Below are positions 45,006-55,420 of a stretch of 64,000 nucleotides of DNA, one piece after another. The notes beneath the pieces are model-generated. The model ran no database searches. It was given only the letters and a program-made list of their open reading frames with translations, and was not told the DNA's origin. The DNA comes from Eopsaltria australis (taxonomy: Eukaryota; Chordata; Aves; Passeriformes; Petroicidae), in assembly GCA_034509425.1 (NCBI GenBank), contig JAVTVJ010011208.1, positions 26,324-90,323 of the forward strand, read 5' to 3'. Positions within the stretch are counted from its first letter, which is position 1; each line of letters opens with the position of its first letter. The position numbers were made by a program, and so were the translations under genes.

Positions 45006-45643
45006 TGTTGTGTTGTGGTGGTTCCAAGTCCCTAGAAAACCCTTTTCCCCCCACTAGGGAGCCCGGGGCTGGGAAGTCCCCTGGGGCAGAGCCCGGGGTG
45101 GTTTGTCCTGTTGATGGGCCGGGCTTCCCAGGGGCTGGCTACCCTGTCCCCAGCTGCCACTCTCCTGTCTTATCACCTTCAGGCTCCAGAACTCGGTACT
45201 TGATTGTATTATCCCCTGCCAGTCTCCCCTTCTCCTCCCCCTTCCTTTCCCCGTTGGCTCCTGTCCCCCGACCCCTCCCTGGTTCCTCCCCCGAGCCTGC
45301 CAGTGATTGGTTTGTAATCCCTCAATAAAAGTCTGATGCAGAAGGTGCACCAGGTCTTTCACCTGGGTGCCCAGAGAGCTAGCAACACGGTGTCTCTATT
45401 ATCCCGGGTGAAAGAACCCTCCCGCGTTACTCCGGCTCTTCGGTTACAGTGACCACCAAAAGGGGTGGACACAGCCTGCAGTAAAGGGCAAAGGCCCTGA
45501 CAGCAGGGAACCCGCGGGGACGCTGACTGTAAACGCTGTAGGGCTGTAGTCCGAGACCCTGGTGGGCATTGGCCGGCCCACGCCAACGGCCACAATGTTG
45601 CTATTAGATTTTCAAAGCGATTTGGACTGCAGGCATGCTGGCA
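45006..45643 (+). mobile_element. Probable LTR with start of a leader
   Basis: Starts TGTTGTGTTGTGGTGG. CTCAATAAAAGTC near 45322 is a polyadenylation signal, followed by a long GC-rich R/U5. It ends CATGCTGGCA, then AT, then TGGTGGCAGAAG at 45646, which has the position of a PBS. Sequence beyond about 45665 is AT-rich host DNA, so the internal part is gone. No target duplication confirmed. Confidence 0.5.
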
Positions 45644-45664
45644 ATTGGTGGCAGAAGTCTCCAA

Positions 45665-47950
45665 AGTAAATTAAATAAAATACAGTATCCTGCTCAGTCA
45701 TGTCAACAAGAGCTTCTCAGTGTATGTATATTCAGAACAAAGCCATAATCACAAAAATAAATAGAGATTTAACTTTATAATAATTCCTAATTAAATAAAC
45801 AAAGGTCCAGATATGAGGAAAGGCTGAGATGGACTATTAATAGATAGTGCTATATTTTGCTTTGTATTTCACTTGCAATCCATGTAATTATGTTGCCTGC
45901 TGTCTCACAACTCCATGATGCTTTATTCTTATGCATAATACAGCATCACTCAAACACAGTCTAATATTGACATGTATAATCAGTAGCTATGGAGAGCCCA
46001 GCACTGCTCCCATTCAAGTCAAATTTCATTATGAGAATGGGAGCAAGAACATGTTCCAAATGCATTAATTTGGGCTTCTATCCTGAATATACATTAGCTG
46101 TAAATTTCTTTACAGTGACTGAAGGTACTCCAAAGATAAAAGCAGATGTGGATGTAAGAGCCCATGGACACCAAGCTCTATGCTTTTCTGATGCGCATTA
46201 AGAAATCACACTCAAGGAAGACTGTTTAATTGACTATTGTGTTGTCTCTTTTGGCTCCAAAGAACACCATGGGTTCTTTAAAATGGCTGTGCATTGCAAA
46301 TCATGAATTCCTCTAATCACAATCCAAAAATAATTATGTATTGGAACAATTATATTAATGAGTTGTCAATCTAGCTAAAGCTCCTTATTCTGCATGCAAA
46401 CTCAACATGAAGAAAAGTTGTTACCTACAGAACTTTTAAATACCATGGGGTTGTAGATGTGTACAAACTTGCACCTACACCCATAGGGCTGCTCTGCCTG
46501 ATACCTGTGAGCTTTGAAACATGGTAAACTATTACAGTGCTTTAAAAATATGCAAATATTTGCAGTTGAGTGAGAACAATATGAAAGCAATATCTGACCC
46601 AGCTTTAACTCTTAATGAACACTTAGAGAAAATTGATACCAATGCAAACTTGTAAAAGCAGAACACAAATTTCTAGTAAATTAGCCTGACTCAGTATGAG
46701 GTGCATGTATTCACATGCCTTCATTTGCCATCTGCTACTCATCTGCAGAATTTCGTACTCCAATCTGGTGCTGTTCATTTCCCATAAAGCAGTTACATTC
46801 AACCTTGTTGAAAATACTGCATCCTTCTTCAAAGCTGTGTTTTTCAGTCATTATTCGACATATTGTGAGGATACAACTCAGGCAGTTTGAGAAAAATGGT
46901 ACAAGTTCAGTTGTTCTATTGTATATAATCCTGTCCAATCTATCTGCAGGGTTTTTTCCATTAGCATGACTCCAGTGCACAGTGGGCTATTCCACAAAGG
47001 TGAAAAGTGGAATTTCTACTTTAATAACATTTTATTCCTCACTGATATTACAATGTCACCTTCTTGGTTTTGACTTAATAACCTTTCTTTGGACTCTGCT
47101 GAACAGACCTTTGGTTCCTCAAAGTAAATGTGTCAGTCAGGCTTCAAATAATGGTTGCAATGTGACTGTAGTGTGACAAATTATACTGCAGATGTTGAGC
47201 AGTGTGGACAATAATGGATCTGATGGCGGCATGCCCTCCACTGAGGCTTTAAAGGGACTTGATAAACCCAGGGAAATGGCTGTTGTGTGGCTTGGCAGGC
47301 TGTTATTGGGCACATTTGGACCCAAAACATACCTTGCTTGCTAAATATCTGGATCAAACTTTCTGCTATTTTTATTATGGCAGGATGGTAGGACATAAAG
47401 GTAATGTTTTTCAAATGATTTCAAACAATCATTTCGATAAAAACTGTGATCCACATTCTGTTCAGGATCTGCTATTCATAAAAGAAGACAATTTTTCACA
47501 GTTTAATCATAATTCAGGATGTGTTTGATACACATTGGCTTTTTCAGGCTATATAGACCAGTCATCTACTGAAATCTAATTATAGTTCTGTTAATGAATC
47601 CACATAGTCTCTGTGCTGTGAAAGAGTAGCTTATTACTCCTCAGTTTTTCTTGTACTTACAGGAGTTCTTATGAACTGAACTGATCTATATAAGCTGTAC
47701 CCACAGCTTAACCAACTTTCTTATATATGTGTTGCCATCTTAAAAAAAATAAAGCCATAAACCTTTGTATGTAGAATTGTGTAGACATACAATATACATC
47801 TACTAATATTTCAGAAATAAATATCAGGTGTTGCCTCAGTTTGCCTGTTTTATATTATTGTACCTGAATTACACAGTTAAAACAATGAATAAGAGCAATG
47901 GCAATCATAAGGTGCTTTTGAGGAACAATTAATTGAGGGACTTGAACCTA
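45665..47950. other. Non-coding sequence
   Basis: AT-rich, no gene seen. GAGGAAAGGCTGAGATGG near 45814 faintly recalls an internal CR1 segment but is too short to call. Confidence 0.4.
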
Positions 47951-48498
47951 GGGATTTAAGCCCGTTGTGGTTTAGAGGTCTGGGGAATCGAAACCAGGAA
48001 GAAACACCAATTTGTAGTGGTTTTAATTCGCTTATTTGAGTTTCTGGCTAAACCCCAGCACACTTACCAAAATTGCTTGATTTTTGTTGTGAGATAAGGA
48101 TTAATCGTAGGCAAAGTAGGTTTGCACTTTAAGGAATATAAAGAAAATTTATTAACAGACTTAAAACAGGAGTAATAATAATCAGGAATCAGAACAAAAC
48201 CTTTAGAACACCTTCTCCCCCCACCCCCCCCCCCCACCCCACCTCTTCATTTCTTTCCCATTGACCATACAAAAGACAACACTTCAACCTGTAGTTAAAT
48301 ACCACCTCTGGAAACAGTTCTTTTCTCAGTTCATGTAGGGAGAGAAGTTTTCTCTTGCTCTATCATGTTGACTCTCCATAGGAAATACAGTTCCTATGGT
48401 TGTCAGTCTCACAGCAACCGCCCCGAGGAAAAGATTTGCTTGTTCTGGAAACCCTTCCCACTTCAGTAGCTTTCCCAGGGCTACTACAAATGGACATA
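47951..48498. other. Unresolved, possibly repeat-derived stretch left of the nested proviruses
   Basis: Non-coding. AAAATTTATTAACAGAC near 48150 looks like a reversed AATAAA region of an old LTR. A C-rich tract (CCCCCACCCCCCC...) lies at 48216-48242. Ends not identified. Confidence 0.3.
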
Positions 48499-48645
48499 TG
48501 ATGGTCACTTGCCGCGGCTCGCCGGTGTTCCGGGCGTCGACAGCTGGCCCCAGGGTAGTGGCCAGCGACCCGTCAGCGGCTGCAGCTCGCGTCCCTGACT
48601 GCCAAGCGCCAAGTCCACGGCTGCGGGGAATCGGATGTCCCCAGC
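48499..48645 (-). mobile_element. Distal (U5) part of the split 3' LTR of the minus-strand ERV
   Basis: If the plus provirus and one CCCAGC copy are removed, this segment joins 57306 and extends that LTR by 147 bp to an end reading TGATGGTCACTTG on the plus strand. This resembles the other LTR end (TGTGGTGGTGCTTG on the minus strand), giving imperfect inverted ends and a total of about 665 bp. The boundary at 48499 rests on that resemblance. Confidence 0.65.
48640..48645. repeat. Target-site duplication CCCAGC, left copy
   Basis: Same six bases as 57300-57305, on both sides of the plus-strand provirus. Six bases is the size used by alpha- and betaretroviral integrases. Confidence 0.88.
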
Positions 48646-49253
48646 TGTTGCAGTTGTCATGGCAACGTCGGCCCCGGGCTCCCGGAAGGAAGGGTGGTGG
48701 GTGAAACCATCTCGTGGAAAGAATCCCCCGGGAGCCATCCCGACCTTGGTTTAGTCCATTTAGTTTAGGTTACGCCTCTGTTTGATAATTTGTTAGTTGT
48801 GTTGTCTGTCAAGTTCTGTATCCTCCCCTGTTTCTGGAAGGCTCTGTGCAGGTGCTTCTCGGATTGGTCCCTGAACCTTTCTCCCTCCCTCCCTTACTCC
48901 CGGTTGGTTTGTGAGTCCTCTCCCCGCCCCAACTCCTCCCCCTTGCTCTGCCATGATTGGTTGCTTGAGTTGTTTATCCGTCCCTGCACAGCCTTGTCCG
49001 GCGCCATTGTGCTTGGGACGAGGTTCAATAAACGTTCCTGTTGCCCAGCACAGTCGCCGCTCCTTATTGCCTTGATTTCGCAGCTACTGGTAGCAAGAAC
49101 CCACGCTTGCGAACACCGACACCTCAGCACTTGGATTAGCGTTGCTGTGGGCAGGGAAACCTTAGCCCTGGTGGCGCCCGGGTGGCTGAGGCAACCATCT
49201 AGCAGGTGGCCACGAGGCCACGAAGCCACGAGGTACACTTATTATTTTTAATA
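48646..49253 (+). mobile_element. 5' LTR of the plus-strand provirus, 608 bp
   Basis: Starts TGTTGCAGTTGTCATGG. U3 has three ATTGGT-type inverted CCAAT boxes (near 48860, 48903 and 48956) and no clear TATA box. TTCAATAAACGTTCC near 49025 is the polyadenylation signal. It ends TTTTTAATA, two bases before the PBS, so the terminal dinucleotide is TA rather than the usual CA. The same end precedes the target duplication in the 3' LTR. Confidence 0.92.
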
Positions 49254-49255
49254 AG

Positions 49256-49273
49256 TGGCGCCCAACGCTGCTG
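49256..49273 (+). promoter_or_regulatory. Primer-binding site, tRNA-Lys type
   Basis: TGGCGCCCAACG matches the first 12 bases of the tRNA-Lys1,2 PBS used by many betaretroviruses; the following six bases diverge. It starts two bases after the LTR. Confidence 0.85.
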
Positions 49274-49550
49274 CTACGCAAGTAGCTTCAGAAGAGGACT
49301 CTCTTGATACCGAGAAGACCCTGTTGGAGCGCTCCTTGCTACGTGTCCTGAACCCTCTTGTAGAGGTACGGACTCGTAGAAAAGCCGGCGACTCCCTCGA
49401 CCTCGACAGACTGAGGCATCGAGGTGAAACCGAGCTCATCAAGGCACCTCACATCTCTCGTTTGTGGATTTACTTTGGCGGTCGTCGCTAGGAACAGGAG
49501 CCTCGGACGCTGAAAAAAGCCCTGCAGGTCGCCGCGGAGGTCGAGTGTCC

Positions 49551-49562
49551 CTCCAGGTAAGT
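49551..49562 (+). promoter_or_regulatory. Major splice donor of the plus provirus
   Basis: CTCCAG|GTAAGT, a perfect 5' splice site, 300 bases into the leader and upstream of gag. Paired with the acceptor at 55399 it would give the env mRNA. Confidence 0.75.
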
Positions 49563-49622
49563 TAACCGCCACGTTTTCTACTTTATTTTAGAGAGTGGGG
49601 AATTAACCTCTCTTGTTATAGG

Positions 49623-51722
49623 GTGGGCAACCATCAAAGCAAGAGGGAGAAGGAGCTAAGTTTTTTGTATTATAGTTTAAAATACCGTTTGATTGATTCC
49701 GGGGAAAGTTTTGATAAAAAGTTACTTAAAAAGTTTTTGAAATGGGTATTTGGGAACATTCCTTTCGTTCATCCTAAGTCGGTTTTTACGCTTTCGTTTT
49801 GGGATGACGTCGGGGAAAAATTAACCGATAGATTTGAGGGGGGAGATTTTTCAGTTAAACGATTCTTTGGGTTGCAGACTTTAATTTATAATGTTTTAGT
49901 TAATGAGTTTGGGGAGGGTTCAAGTGCGGTTGACGTTAGTTCCCCTACCCCTGATCGTGTCCCTGAACCCCTCATTCCTCCCCCCTCTATCCCGGTGGCT
50001 GACCATGCGCCGGTACGCCCGTCTCGCGAAAGCAAGAGGGTTGAAATCGGAGACGATGGAAGTCTCCACCGAAGCACGGCAGTCACCAACCCTTTCTACC
50101 CTGAGTCTGGCCAGCTCAGGGTGGACCCATTCCTCACAATTTACCCCAGTTCGCCGTCCCCAGTTGCGCCCGTTGCGCGGATTCCCCCTCCGAGGTAGAG
50201 TAGTTTTGAATTTAAGGGAACGCCACAAAATGGCGTCGGGAGAAATTTTGCTGCGCCATTGCAAGATGGCGGATCGGGACTTTTGCCGCAATGCGGCAGC
50301 GGTTTGGACTTTGGCGCGCGTGTGAACCGGATTGGCGTGAATCCCTTCTACCCCACCCCCTCCTCCCTAGCCCCCACCCCCGCGTCGAGTTACACGTCGG
50401 TCACACCCCCTGCGGCCGATGATGTCATCGCGTCGGGGCCCCTCCTTCCTCCCGCCCACGAAGTTCCCCACCCCCTCGGTCGCCCCACCCCTTACCCTGT
50501 AACTCCCACCCCAGTCCCGCCTCCAATCCCGCCGAGATCCGCCCCTGCCGGGAACCCCGCCCCTCCCGTTGGCGTGCCCGCCCCCTTGTTTACCCACGCT
50601 GTACCCCTTCCGGTTTCCCACGGTCTACTTTCCGGTTCCCACGGTCCTACACCGGAAGCGGGAAGGGATGAGGCCTATCTCACCCGGGCCTCCGAAGCCT
50701 ATACCACCGGGGCCTCTCCCCCATCGCAGTTACCGGTAGCCGTGCCCTTTGCGGCACCGGTGACGTACAACCGGCAGCGTAACACCGCGCGGTGGGAACC
50801 CATACAGCAATGGGTAATTAAGGATATTTGCAAAGCGAGTCAGGAGTTTGGGCGCGCGTCTCCCTATTTCAAGGGGTTGATAAACGCCACGTTTGAAACA
50901 TCGTTGTTAGTACCACACGATTTAAAACTCCTGATGTCTAGCCTTTTAATCGAACCGGATTTCTGGGTTTGGGAAAGCAGGTGGCATAGGGAGCTGCAAA
51001 AGTTACTTGCCACCTATCGCGGTGACCCAGCCAAAGCCTCCCTTACTATGGAACACCTTAGTGGGGAGGGAGCGTTTTCTGAACCCGGGGACCAAGCCAA
51101 AAACATTCCGGCTGAAGTCCTTAAAGACGTACAGCGGGCAGCGCGATCGGTGCTGTTTGGTTTAGCCGCTGACGGTGACCCTGCTCAGGGTTACACCACC
51201 ATAAAGCAGGGTCCCCAAGAGAGGTTTGTTACCTTTGTAAATAGACTTCGGGAGTCCGTGGCGCGTGCAGTTACCAACCCGGTCGTGCAAAAAGAGATGC
51301 TAGTGGAACTTGTTAGGGAAAACTCTAATGAGGAGTGCCGTAGGGTCATTGAGCTTATGCCTTGGGAGCCTCCGCCCACCATCGAGCTTATTACTGAGCG
51401 CTGCTCCCAAGTGAGGTTGCCAAAGCCAGAGACCATCCCTGACTTGGCGAAAGTAAAACCCAAACCCATGCATTCCTATGGTGTCACAGCAGCACCAGCT
51501 GAAAAACGTTGTTATAACTGTGGGAAGTTAGGTCATTTTATCAAAGACTGTAGACTCCCTCGCAAAGGACATTTTAACTGCACTAACTCTGTGAATCCCG
51601 AGTTACCGGCAGGTACCGCCTCTCATCAAAACAACGTGACAGTCCAACCCACGCCGTGTTCCTGTTGCCACTCCTCAGGAAACGGGAAGGGGAGCGCAGG
51701 TCAGCGCCGCGCTCTGCAATAA
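49623..51722 (+). pseudogene. gag: gag: matrix, capsid and nucleocapsid, with GTG start and one amber stop
   Basis: The structural polyprotein, about 699 codons in one frame. The first codon is GTG, followed by GNHQSK, where myristoylated Gag proteins have Met-Gly; no other in-frame ATG lies near, so the normal start appears lost. Matrix runs to about residue 100, followed by a proline-rich spacer. A single TAG at 50196-50198 interrupts the frame, which is otherwise open to TAA at 51720. Capsid begins near 50790 (RWEPIQQWVIKDI) and has a major homology region (QGPQERFVTFVNRL near 51210). Nucleocapsid shows one CCHC zinc knuckle (CYNCGKLGHFIKDC near 51510); a second is not evident. Apart from these two defects the frame shows no decay. 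Confidence 0.88.
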
Positions 51723-52513
51723 ATAAGCTAATCGCTGCACCTGGGGAGTCCACGACACCGACTTCACCAACCTACAGAGGACTCACGAGACTTCAACAGC
51801 CGGCGTGTCCACATTCGACAACGCGGCACTCTGCAGAGCCCTCGCTGAGTGACTCCAATCGCCTGGATGTGGTGAGCTCGTTCGTTTTACATCTCATGGA
51901 CACTACACCTCACCACGTTGCTGTGGAACTGATAAATGCACCACACCACCCGTGCACATTACTTATAGTGGGAGATTCTATAAGAGGTCCCCCAGGACTT
52001 TTTGTTATTCCGGAGGTGAAACTTTATCAACCTAAGAAACCAATCGGTGTCACCATCATGTTAAATACCACACCCTGGTTTTTGCCTAAAGGGACTTGGC
52101 TAGGCCAAGCACTGATTTTACCCGAGAACATCCCTAGGGACACACGAACTCCGTTTGTATGGTGGACCCAGGTAGTTGGTACGGACAAACCATTCACTGA
52201 CTGTAAGCTTATCAATGGCCAGAGTTCTGTCACCAGGGCAGGAATGATAGATACGGGATCTGATGTTACTATCATCGCTGACACAGAGTGGCCATCTGAC
52301 TGGGGCACCAAAGACTTGAACGAATCCCTAAAGGGAGTCGGGGGAACAGTGTCTGCTAAAAGGGCGAAATCGGACATTCTTATCGAGGGTCCCGATGGAC
52401 ATGTAGGGACCGTGAGGCCATTCATAGTTTCCTCGGGTTTTACACTGTGGGGCAGAGACCTGCTAGACCAGTGGGGCGCGAGGATTGAGATCCCTCCGCC
52501 TCAGGATTTTTAG
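51587..52513 (+). CDS. pro: pro: retroviral aspartic protease, reached by -1 frameshift
   Basis: The frame opens after TAA at 51584-51586 and is -1 relative to gag, so it needs ribosomal frameshifting. The last ~110 residues are the protease. AGMIDTGSDVTII near 52240-52280 has the DTG active-site triad, and FTLWGRDLLDQWG near 52440 is the conserved C-terminal motif; it would act as a dimer cleaving Gag and Gag-Pol. The region before it (VVGDSIRGPP-like part, FVIPEV, FLPKGTWLGQALILP) sits where betaretroviruses have dUTPase, but I could not see convincing dUTPase motifs. The frame ends at TAG 52511-52513, immediately after the next shift site. It is intact here. Confidence 0.85.
   Translation, partial: LCESRVTGRYRLSSKQRDSPTHAVFLLPLLRKREGERRSAPRSAINKLIAAPGESTTPTSPTYRGLTRLQQPACPHSTTRHSAEPSLSDSNRLDVVSSFVLHLMDTTPHHVAVELINAPHHPCTLLIVGDSIRGPPGLFVIPEVKLYQPKKPIGVTIMLNTTPWFLPKGTWLGQALILPENIPRDTRTPFVWWTQVVGTDKPFTDCKLINGQSSVTRAGMIDTGSDVTIIADTEWPSDWGTKDLNESLKGVGGTVSAKRAKSDILIEGPDGHVGTVRPFIVSSGFTLWGRDLLDQWGARIEIPPPQDF
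51677..51683 (+). promoter_or_regulatory. Candidate gag-pro -1 frameshift site A GGA AAC
   Basis: Inside the gag/pro overlap (51587-51722), read in gag phase. It is one base off the G GGA AAC used, from memory, by simian and sheep betaretroviruses. The minus-strand ERV has G AAA AAC at the homologous position, again before GGG. Confidence 0.6.
52504..52510 (+). promoter_or_regulatory. pro-pol -1 frameshift site G GAT TTT
   Basis: The pro frame reads CAG GAT TTT TAG. The site is nearly the G GAT TTA site known from mouse mammary tumour virus pro-pol, and the stop follows directly. Shifting -1 enters the open pol frame. Confidence 0.75.
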
Positions 52514-55191
52514 TGGGGGCCACCTCAAAGCGCGCTGAGCCGCAAGTTCCACCCATTAAGTGGCTCTCTGATAAACCCATCCGGATTGAGCAGTGGCCCC
52601 TACGAGGTGATAAGTTAAGCGCGCTCCACGAACTGGTCAACGAACAGCTGAATCCAGGTCGCATTACACCATCCCACAGCCCATGGAACTCTCCGATATT
52701 TGTAATAAAAAAGCCCAAATCTGACAGTTATAGACTACTGCACGACCTTTGTGCCATTAATGCGGTGATGGAGGAGATGGGCCCCCTGCAGCCTGGACTC
52801 CCATCACCAGCAATGTTGCCAAGGGGGTGGCCCGTCACCATAATAGACATTAAAGACTGTTTCTTTAGTATCCCCCTCCATCCTGCAGATGCTCCCAGGT
52901 TTGCCTTCACAGTGCCTGCAATCAATCGGGAGGAACCCGTGAGACGCTACCATTGGCTCGTCCTCCCCCAGGGAATGAAAAATTCCCCCTCCCTTTGCCA
53001 ATGGTACGTCTCCGGGGTCCTCTCTCCGGTACGAAAGGCATTTCCAGCCGTCCGTATCCTGCACTACATGGACGACATACTCGTCTGCGCACCTTCGCAA
53101 GAACAGCTACAACCAGCCCTGACTGCAGTTCTCCAGGCCATCGAGAACGTCGGTATGAAGGTGAATCCTAAGAAAATACAGTCCACGTCACCTTGGAATT
53201 ATTTGGGGTCACGTATCACCAGCACCTTCATTGAGCCTCAACTGATGAAACTTCCTGAAGAGCCTGCCACGCTTCGTGAGTTGCATCAGTTGTGTGGATC
53301 TATCAATTGGCTGCGACCCTTCCTAGGACTGAAGAACACCGACTTGCAGCCTTTGTTTCAACTCCTACGGGGAGGCCGTGCCCTGGATGCACCCATTCAA
53401 TTCACCACGGAGGCGAGAGGGGCAGTTGGTAAAGTACCAGCAGCATTACACACAAAACGGACACATAGGATTAACCCAGTTCTTCCCTTCCGTTTCAGTA
53501 TTCTAGGGAAGAACCCGAAGTACCATGGGTTAATATTTCAATGGGATGAGCAGGTGAGGGATCCCCTCCTGATAGTGGAGTGGATATTCCTACCTAATAC
53601 GCCATCCAAAACAATTACGATGCCACAAGAGTTGGTGGCCGAGCTTATAATCAAAGCTCGCCAGCGTCTCCGTGCCCTGGCTGGCTGTGATTTTGCGTGC
53701 ATCCAAACCCCCTGGAAGAGAGATCAATTTGAATCTGTCTTCCAGGAGAGTGAACATCTCCAATTAACTCTGGAAAACTTCTCCGGTCAAATTGGGCACC
53801 AAAAGCTAAAACACCATCTTTTTAATTCGGAATTTCATTTGGCCCCAGAATTTGTTCAAAGTAAAACTCCAATTCCTGATGCCCTAACCATTTTCACAGA
53901 GGGTTCTGGGTCCTCCCACAAGGCTGTGCTGACGTGGGAAAATCCAGAGACCCTCGAATGGGAAGAGGAAATTCTGGTGGTTGAGGGTTCCCCTCAAATT
54001 GCTGAGTTATCCGCCGTTGTTAGGGCATTCGAGCGGTTCCAGGAGCAACCGATAAATTTGGTTACAGATTCGGCCTATGTAGCGGGGATTGTTTCCAGGA
54101 TTGAACATTCTCTATTGAAAGAGGTGAGTCATCAAAGACTTTTTGGGTTGCTTGCATCTTTGTTACAGCTCCTTTCCCACCGCAAGCATCCCTTCTTTGT
54201 GATGCACACGAAGTCACACACCAACCTACCCGGTTACATCGCAGAGGGTAATCAGAGAGCTGATGCATTAGCGATGTCTGTGCACAATTGTTCAGTTCCT
54301 GATGTTGTGGCACAGGCACGTTTAAGCCACCAATTCTACCACCAAAATGCCCCTGCCCTCCGTAGGATGTTTAACCTGTCCTCGGAGCAGGCTAGGGCCA
54401 TAGTGGCAACATGTCCGTCCTGTCAGAAACATCAGATTCCTGCCTTTAACGCTGGGGTCAATCCCCGAGGTCTCCATTCTAACGAAGTATGGCAAGCAGA
54501 CATAACCCATTATGCACCTTTTGGTCGTCTTAAATATATTCATGTATCAACTGACACATTTTCTGGTGCCACCTTTGCATCGGTTCACACCGGAGAAAAG
54601 GCAAGAGACGTTAAAAAACATTTTCTAATGGCATTTTCTGTTTTAGGAGTGCCGAAGTCTATAAAAACTGATAATGGACCTTGTTATGTTTCAGCTAGTT
54701 TTAAAAAATTTTTACAGGAATGGGGAATTAGCCATACCACCGGCATACCCCATTCCCCAACTGGCCAAGCTATAGTCGAAAGAAAACATCAGGAGATTAA
54801 ATGCATCCTTGAGCAGCAGCAGCGGGGAGGGACAGAGGAAAAGATGCCCATTGAGCGACTCTGTAAGGCGTTGTTTACCTTAAATTTTCTAAATTGTACT
54901 GATTCGGAGCCTTCCCCCCCCGTCTTTAGACATTTCACAAATTCGGCCAGGATGAAATTGGCGGAAAAACCTCTTGTGCTGTTCAAGGATCCGGAAAATG
55001 GTCAGATTAAAGGTCCAGTCGAGCTGATTGTATGGGGAAGAGGGTATGGGTGTGTTTCTACAACAGCAGGTCCCCGGTGGATCCCAGCAAGAGCAATCCG
55101 CCCATACCTCCAGAGTGACCCACAGACCCCACAGGATAACCAGAACGTCAGCTTCGCATGGAAGCGAAGAAGAAAGAAGGCGACATCATAG
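52513..55191 (+). CDS. pol: pol: reverse transcriptase, RNase H and integrase, open
   Basis: 892 residues in the -1 frame relative to pro. RT has LPQGMKNSP and the YMDD catalytic motif at residues 185-188. In RNase H, the motif usually FTDGSG reads FTEGSG (Glu at about residue 463), so the first catalytic Asp is conservatively replaced; VTDSAYVAG with a later catalytic Asp is present. Integrase has the zinc-binding HHCC (SHQFYH to CPSC, about 603-637) and a complete D,D-35-E triad (Asp663, Asp720, Glu756). It ends with WKRRRKKATS. No stop or frameshift interrupts it. The Asp-to-Glu change may reduce RNase H activity; the minus-strand relative keeps Asp. Confidence 0.92.
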   Translation: MGATSKRAEPQVPPIKWLSDKPIRIEQWPLRGDKLSALHELVNEQLNPGRITPSHSPWNSPIFVIKKPKSDSYRLLHDLCAINAVMEEMGPLQPGLPSPAMLPRGWPVTIIDIKDCFFSIPLHPADAPRFAFTVPAINREEPVRRYHWLVLPQGMKNSPSLCQWYVSGVLSPVRKAFPAVRILHYMDDILVCAPSQEQLQPALTAVLQAIENVGMKVNPKKIQSTSPWNYLGSRITSTFIEPQLMKLPEEPATLRELHQLCGSINWLRPFLGLKNTDLQPLFQLLRGGRALDAPIQFTTEARGAVGKVPAALHTKRTHRINPVLPFRFSILGKNPKYHGLIFQWDEQVRDPLLIVEWIFLPNTPSKTITMPQELVAELIIKARQRLRALAGCDFACIQTPWKRDQFESVFQESEHLQLTLENFSGQIGHQKLKHHLFNSEFHLAPEFVQSKTPIPDALTIFTEGSGSSHKAVLTWENPETLEWEEEILVVEGSPQIAELSAVVRAFERFQEQPINLVTDSAYVAGIVSRIEHSLLKEVSHQRLFGLLASLLQLLSHRKHPFFVMHTKSHTNLPGYIAEGNQRADALAMSVHNCSVPDVVAQARLSHQFYHQNAPALRRMFNLSSEQARAIVATCPSCQKHQIPAFNAGVNPRGLHSNEVWQADITHYAPFGRLKYIHVSTDTFSGATFASVHTGEKARDVKKHFLMAFSVLGVPKSIKTDNGPCYVSASFKKFLQEWGISHTTGIPHSPTGQAIVERKHQEIKCILEQQQRGGTEEKMPIERLCKALFTLNFLNCTDSEPSPPVFRHFTNSARMKLAEKPLVLFKDPENGQIKGPVELIVWGRGYGCVSTTAGPRWIPARAIRPYLQSDPQTPQDNQNVSFAWKRRRKKATS

Positions 55192-55384
55192 ACTGTGTTC
55201 CAACCATGAGCAGCTAAGAGCACCAGCGACAATGCTCAAAACCTTCACCGCCCTACTCCCCTTTCCCCTTTTCCCCACCCCACACCTACCTGAATGTTCT
55301 ATCCTTACCCTGTCCTTGTTGAATTTTCTGAGAGGGGAAGGGTTGGTAGAAGTCAACTTTGCTGAGAAAGAGTTGTTTATACTT

Positions 55385-55399
55385 ACCTTCCTGTTTCAG
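55385..55399 (+). promoter_or_regulatory. env splice acceptor
   Basis: CTTCCTGTTTCAG with a good pyrimidine tract ends at 55399, 21 bases before the env ATG. Together with the leader donor it defines a 5.8-kb intron (49557-55399). Confidence 0.65.
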
Positions 55400-55420
55400 T
55401 ACACCTTGATAACAGAAGTA

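Noticed and set aside
45806..45835. Internal CR1 fragment
   Set aside because: Only about 18 bases resemble CR1; too short to support.
48396..48704. Small gene left of the plus provirus
   Set aside because: The frame crosses the boundary between old sequence, a fragment of a reversed LTR and a new LTR.
50259..51722. Second gag part as an independent gene
   Set aside because: It is in the same frame as the upstream matrix part and separated only by one TAG. There is no ATG at its start.
55028..55420. Extended N-terminus of env (590-residue frame)
   Set aside because: It has no early ATG, overlaps pol and lies before the splice acceptor. The signal peptide follows the ATG at 55421, matching the start of the minus-strand env.
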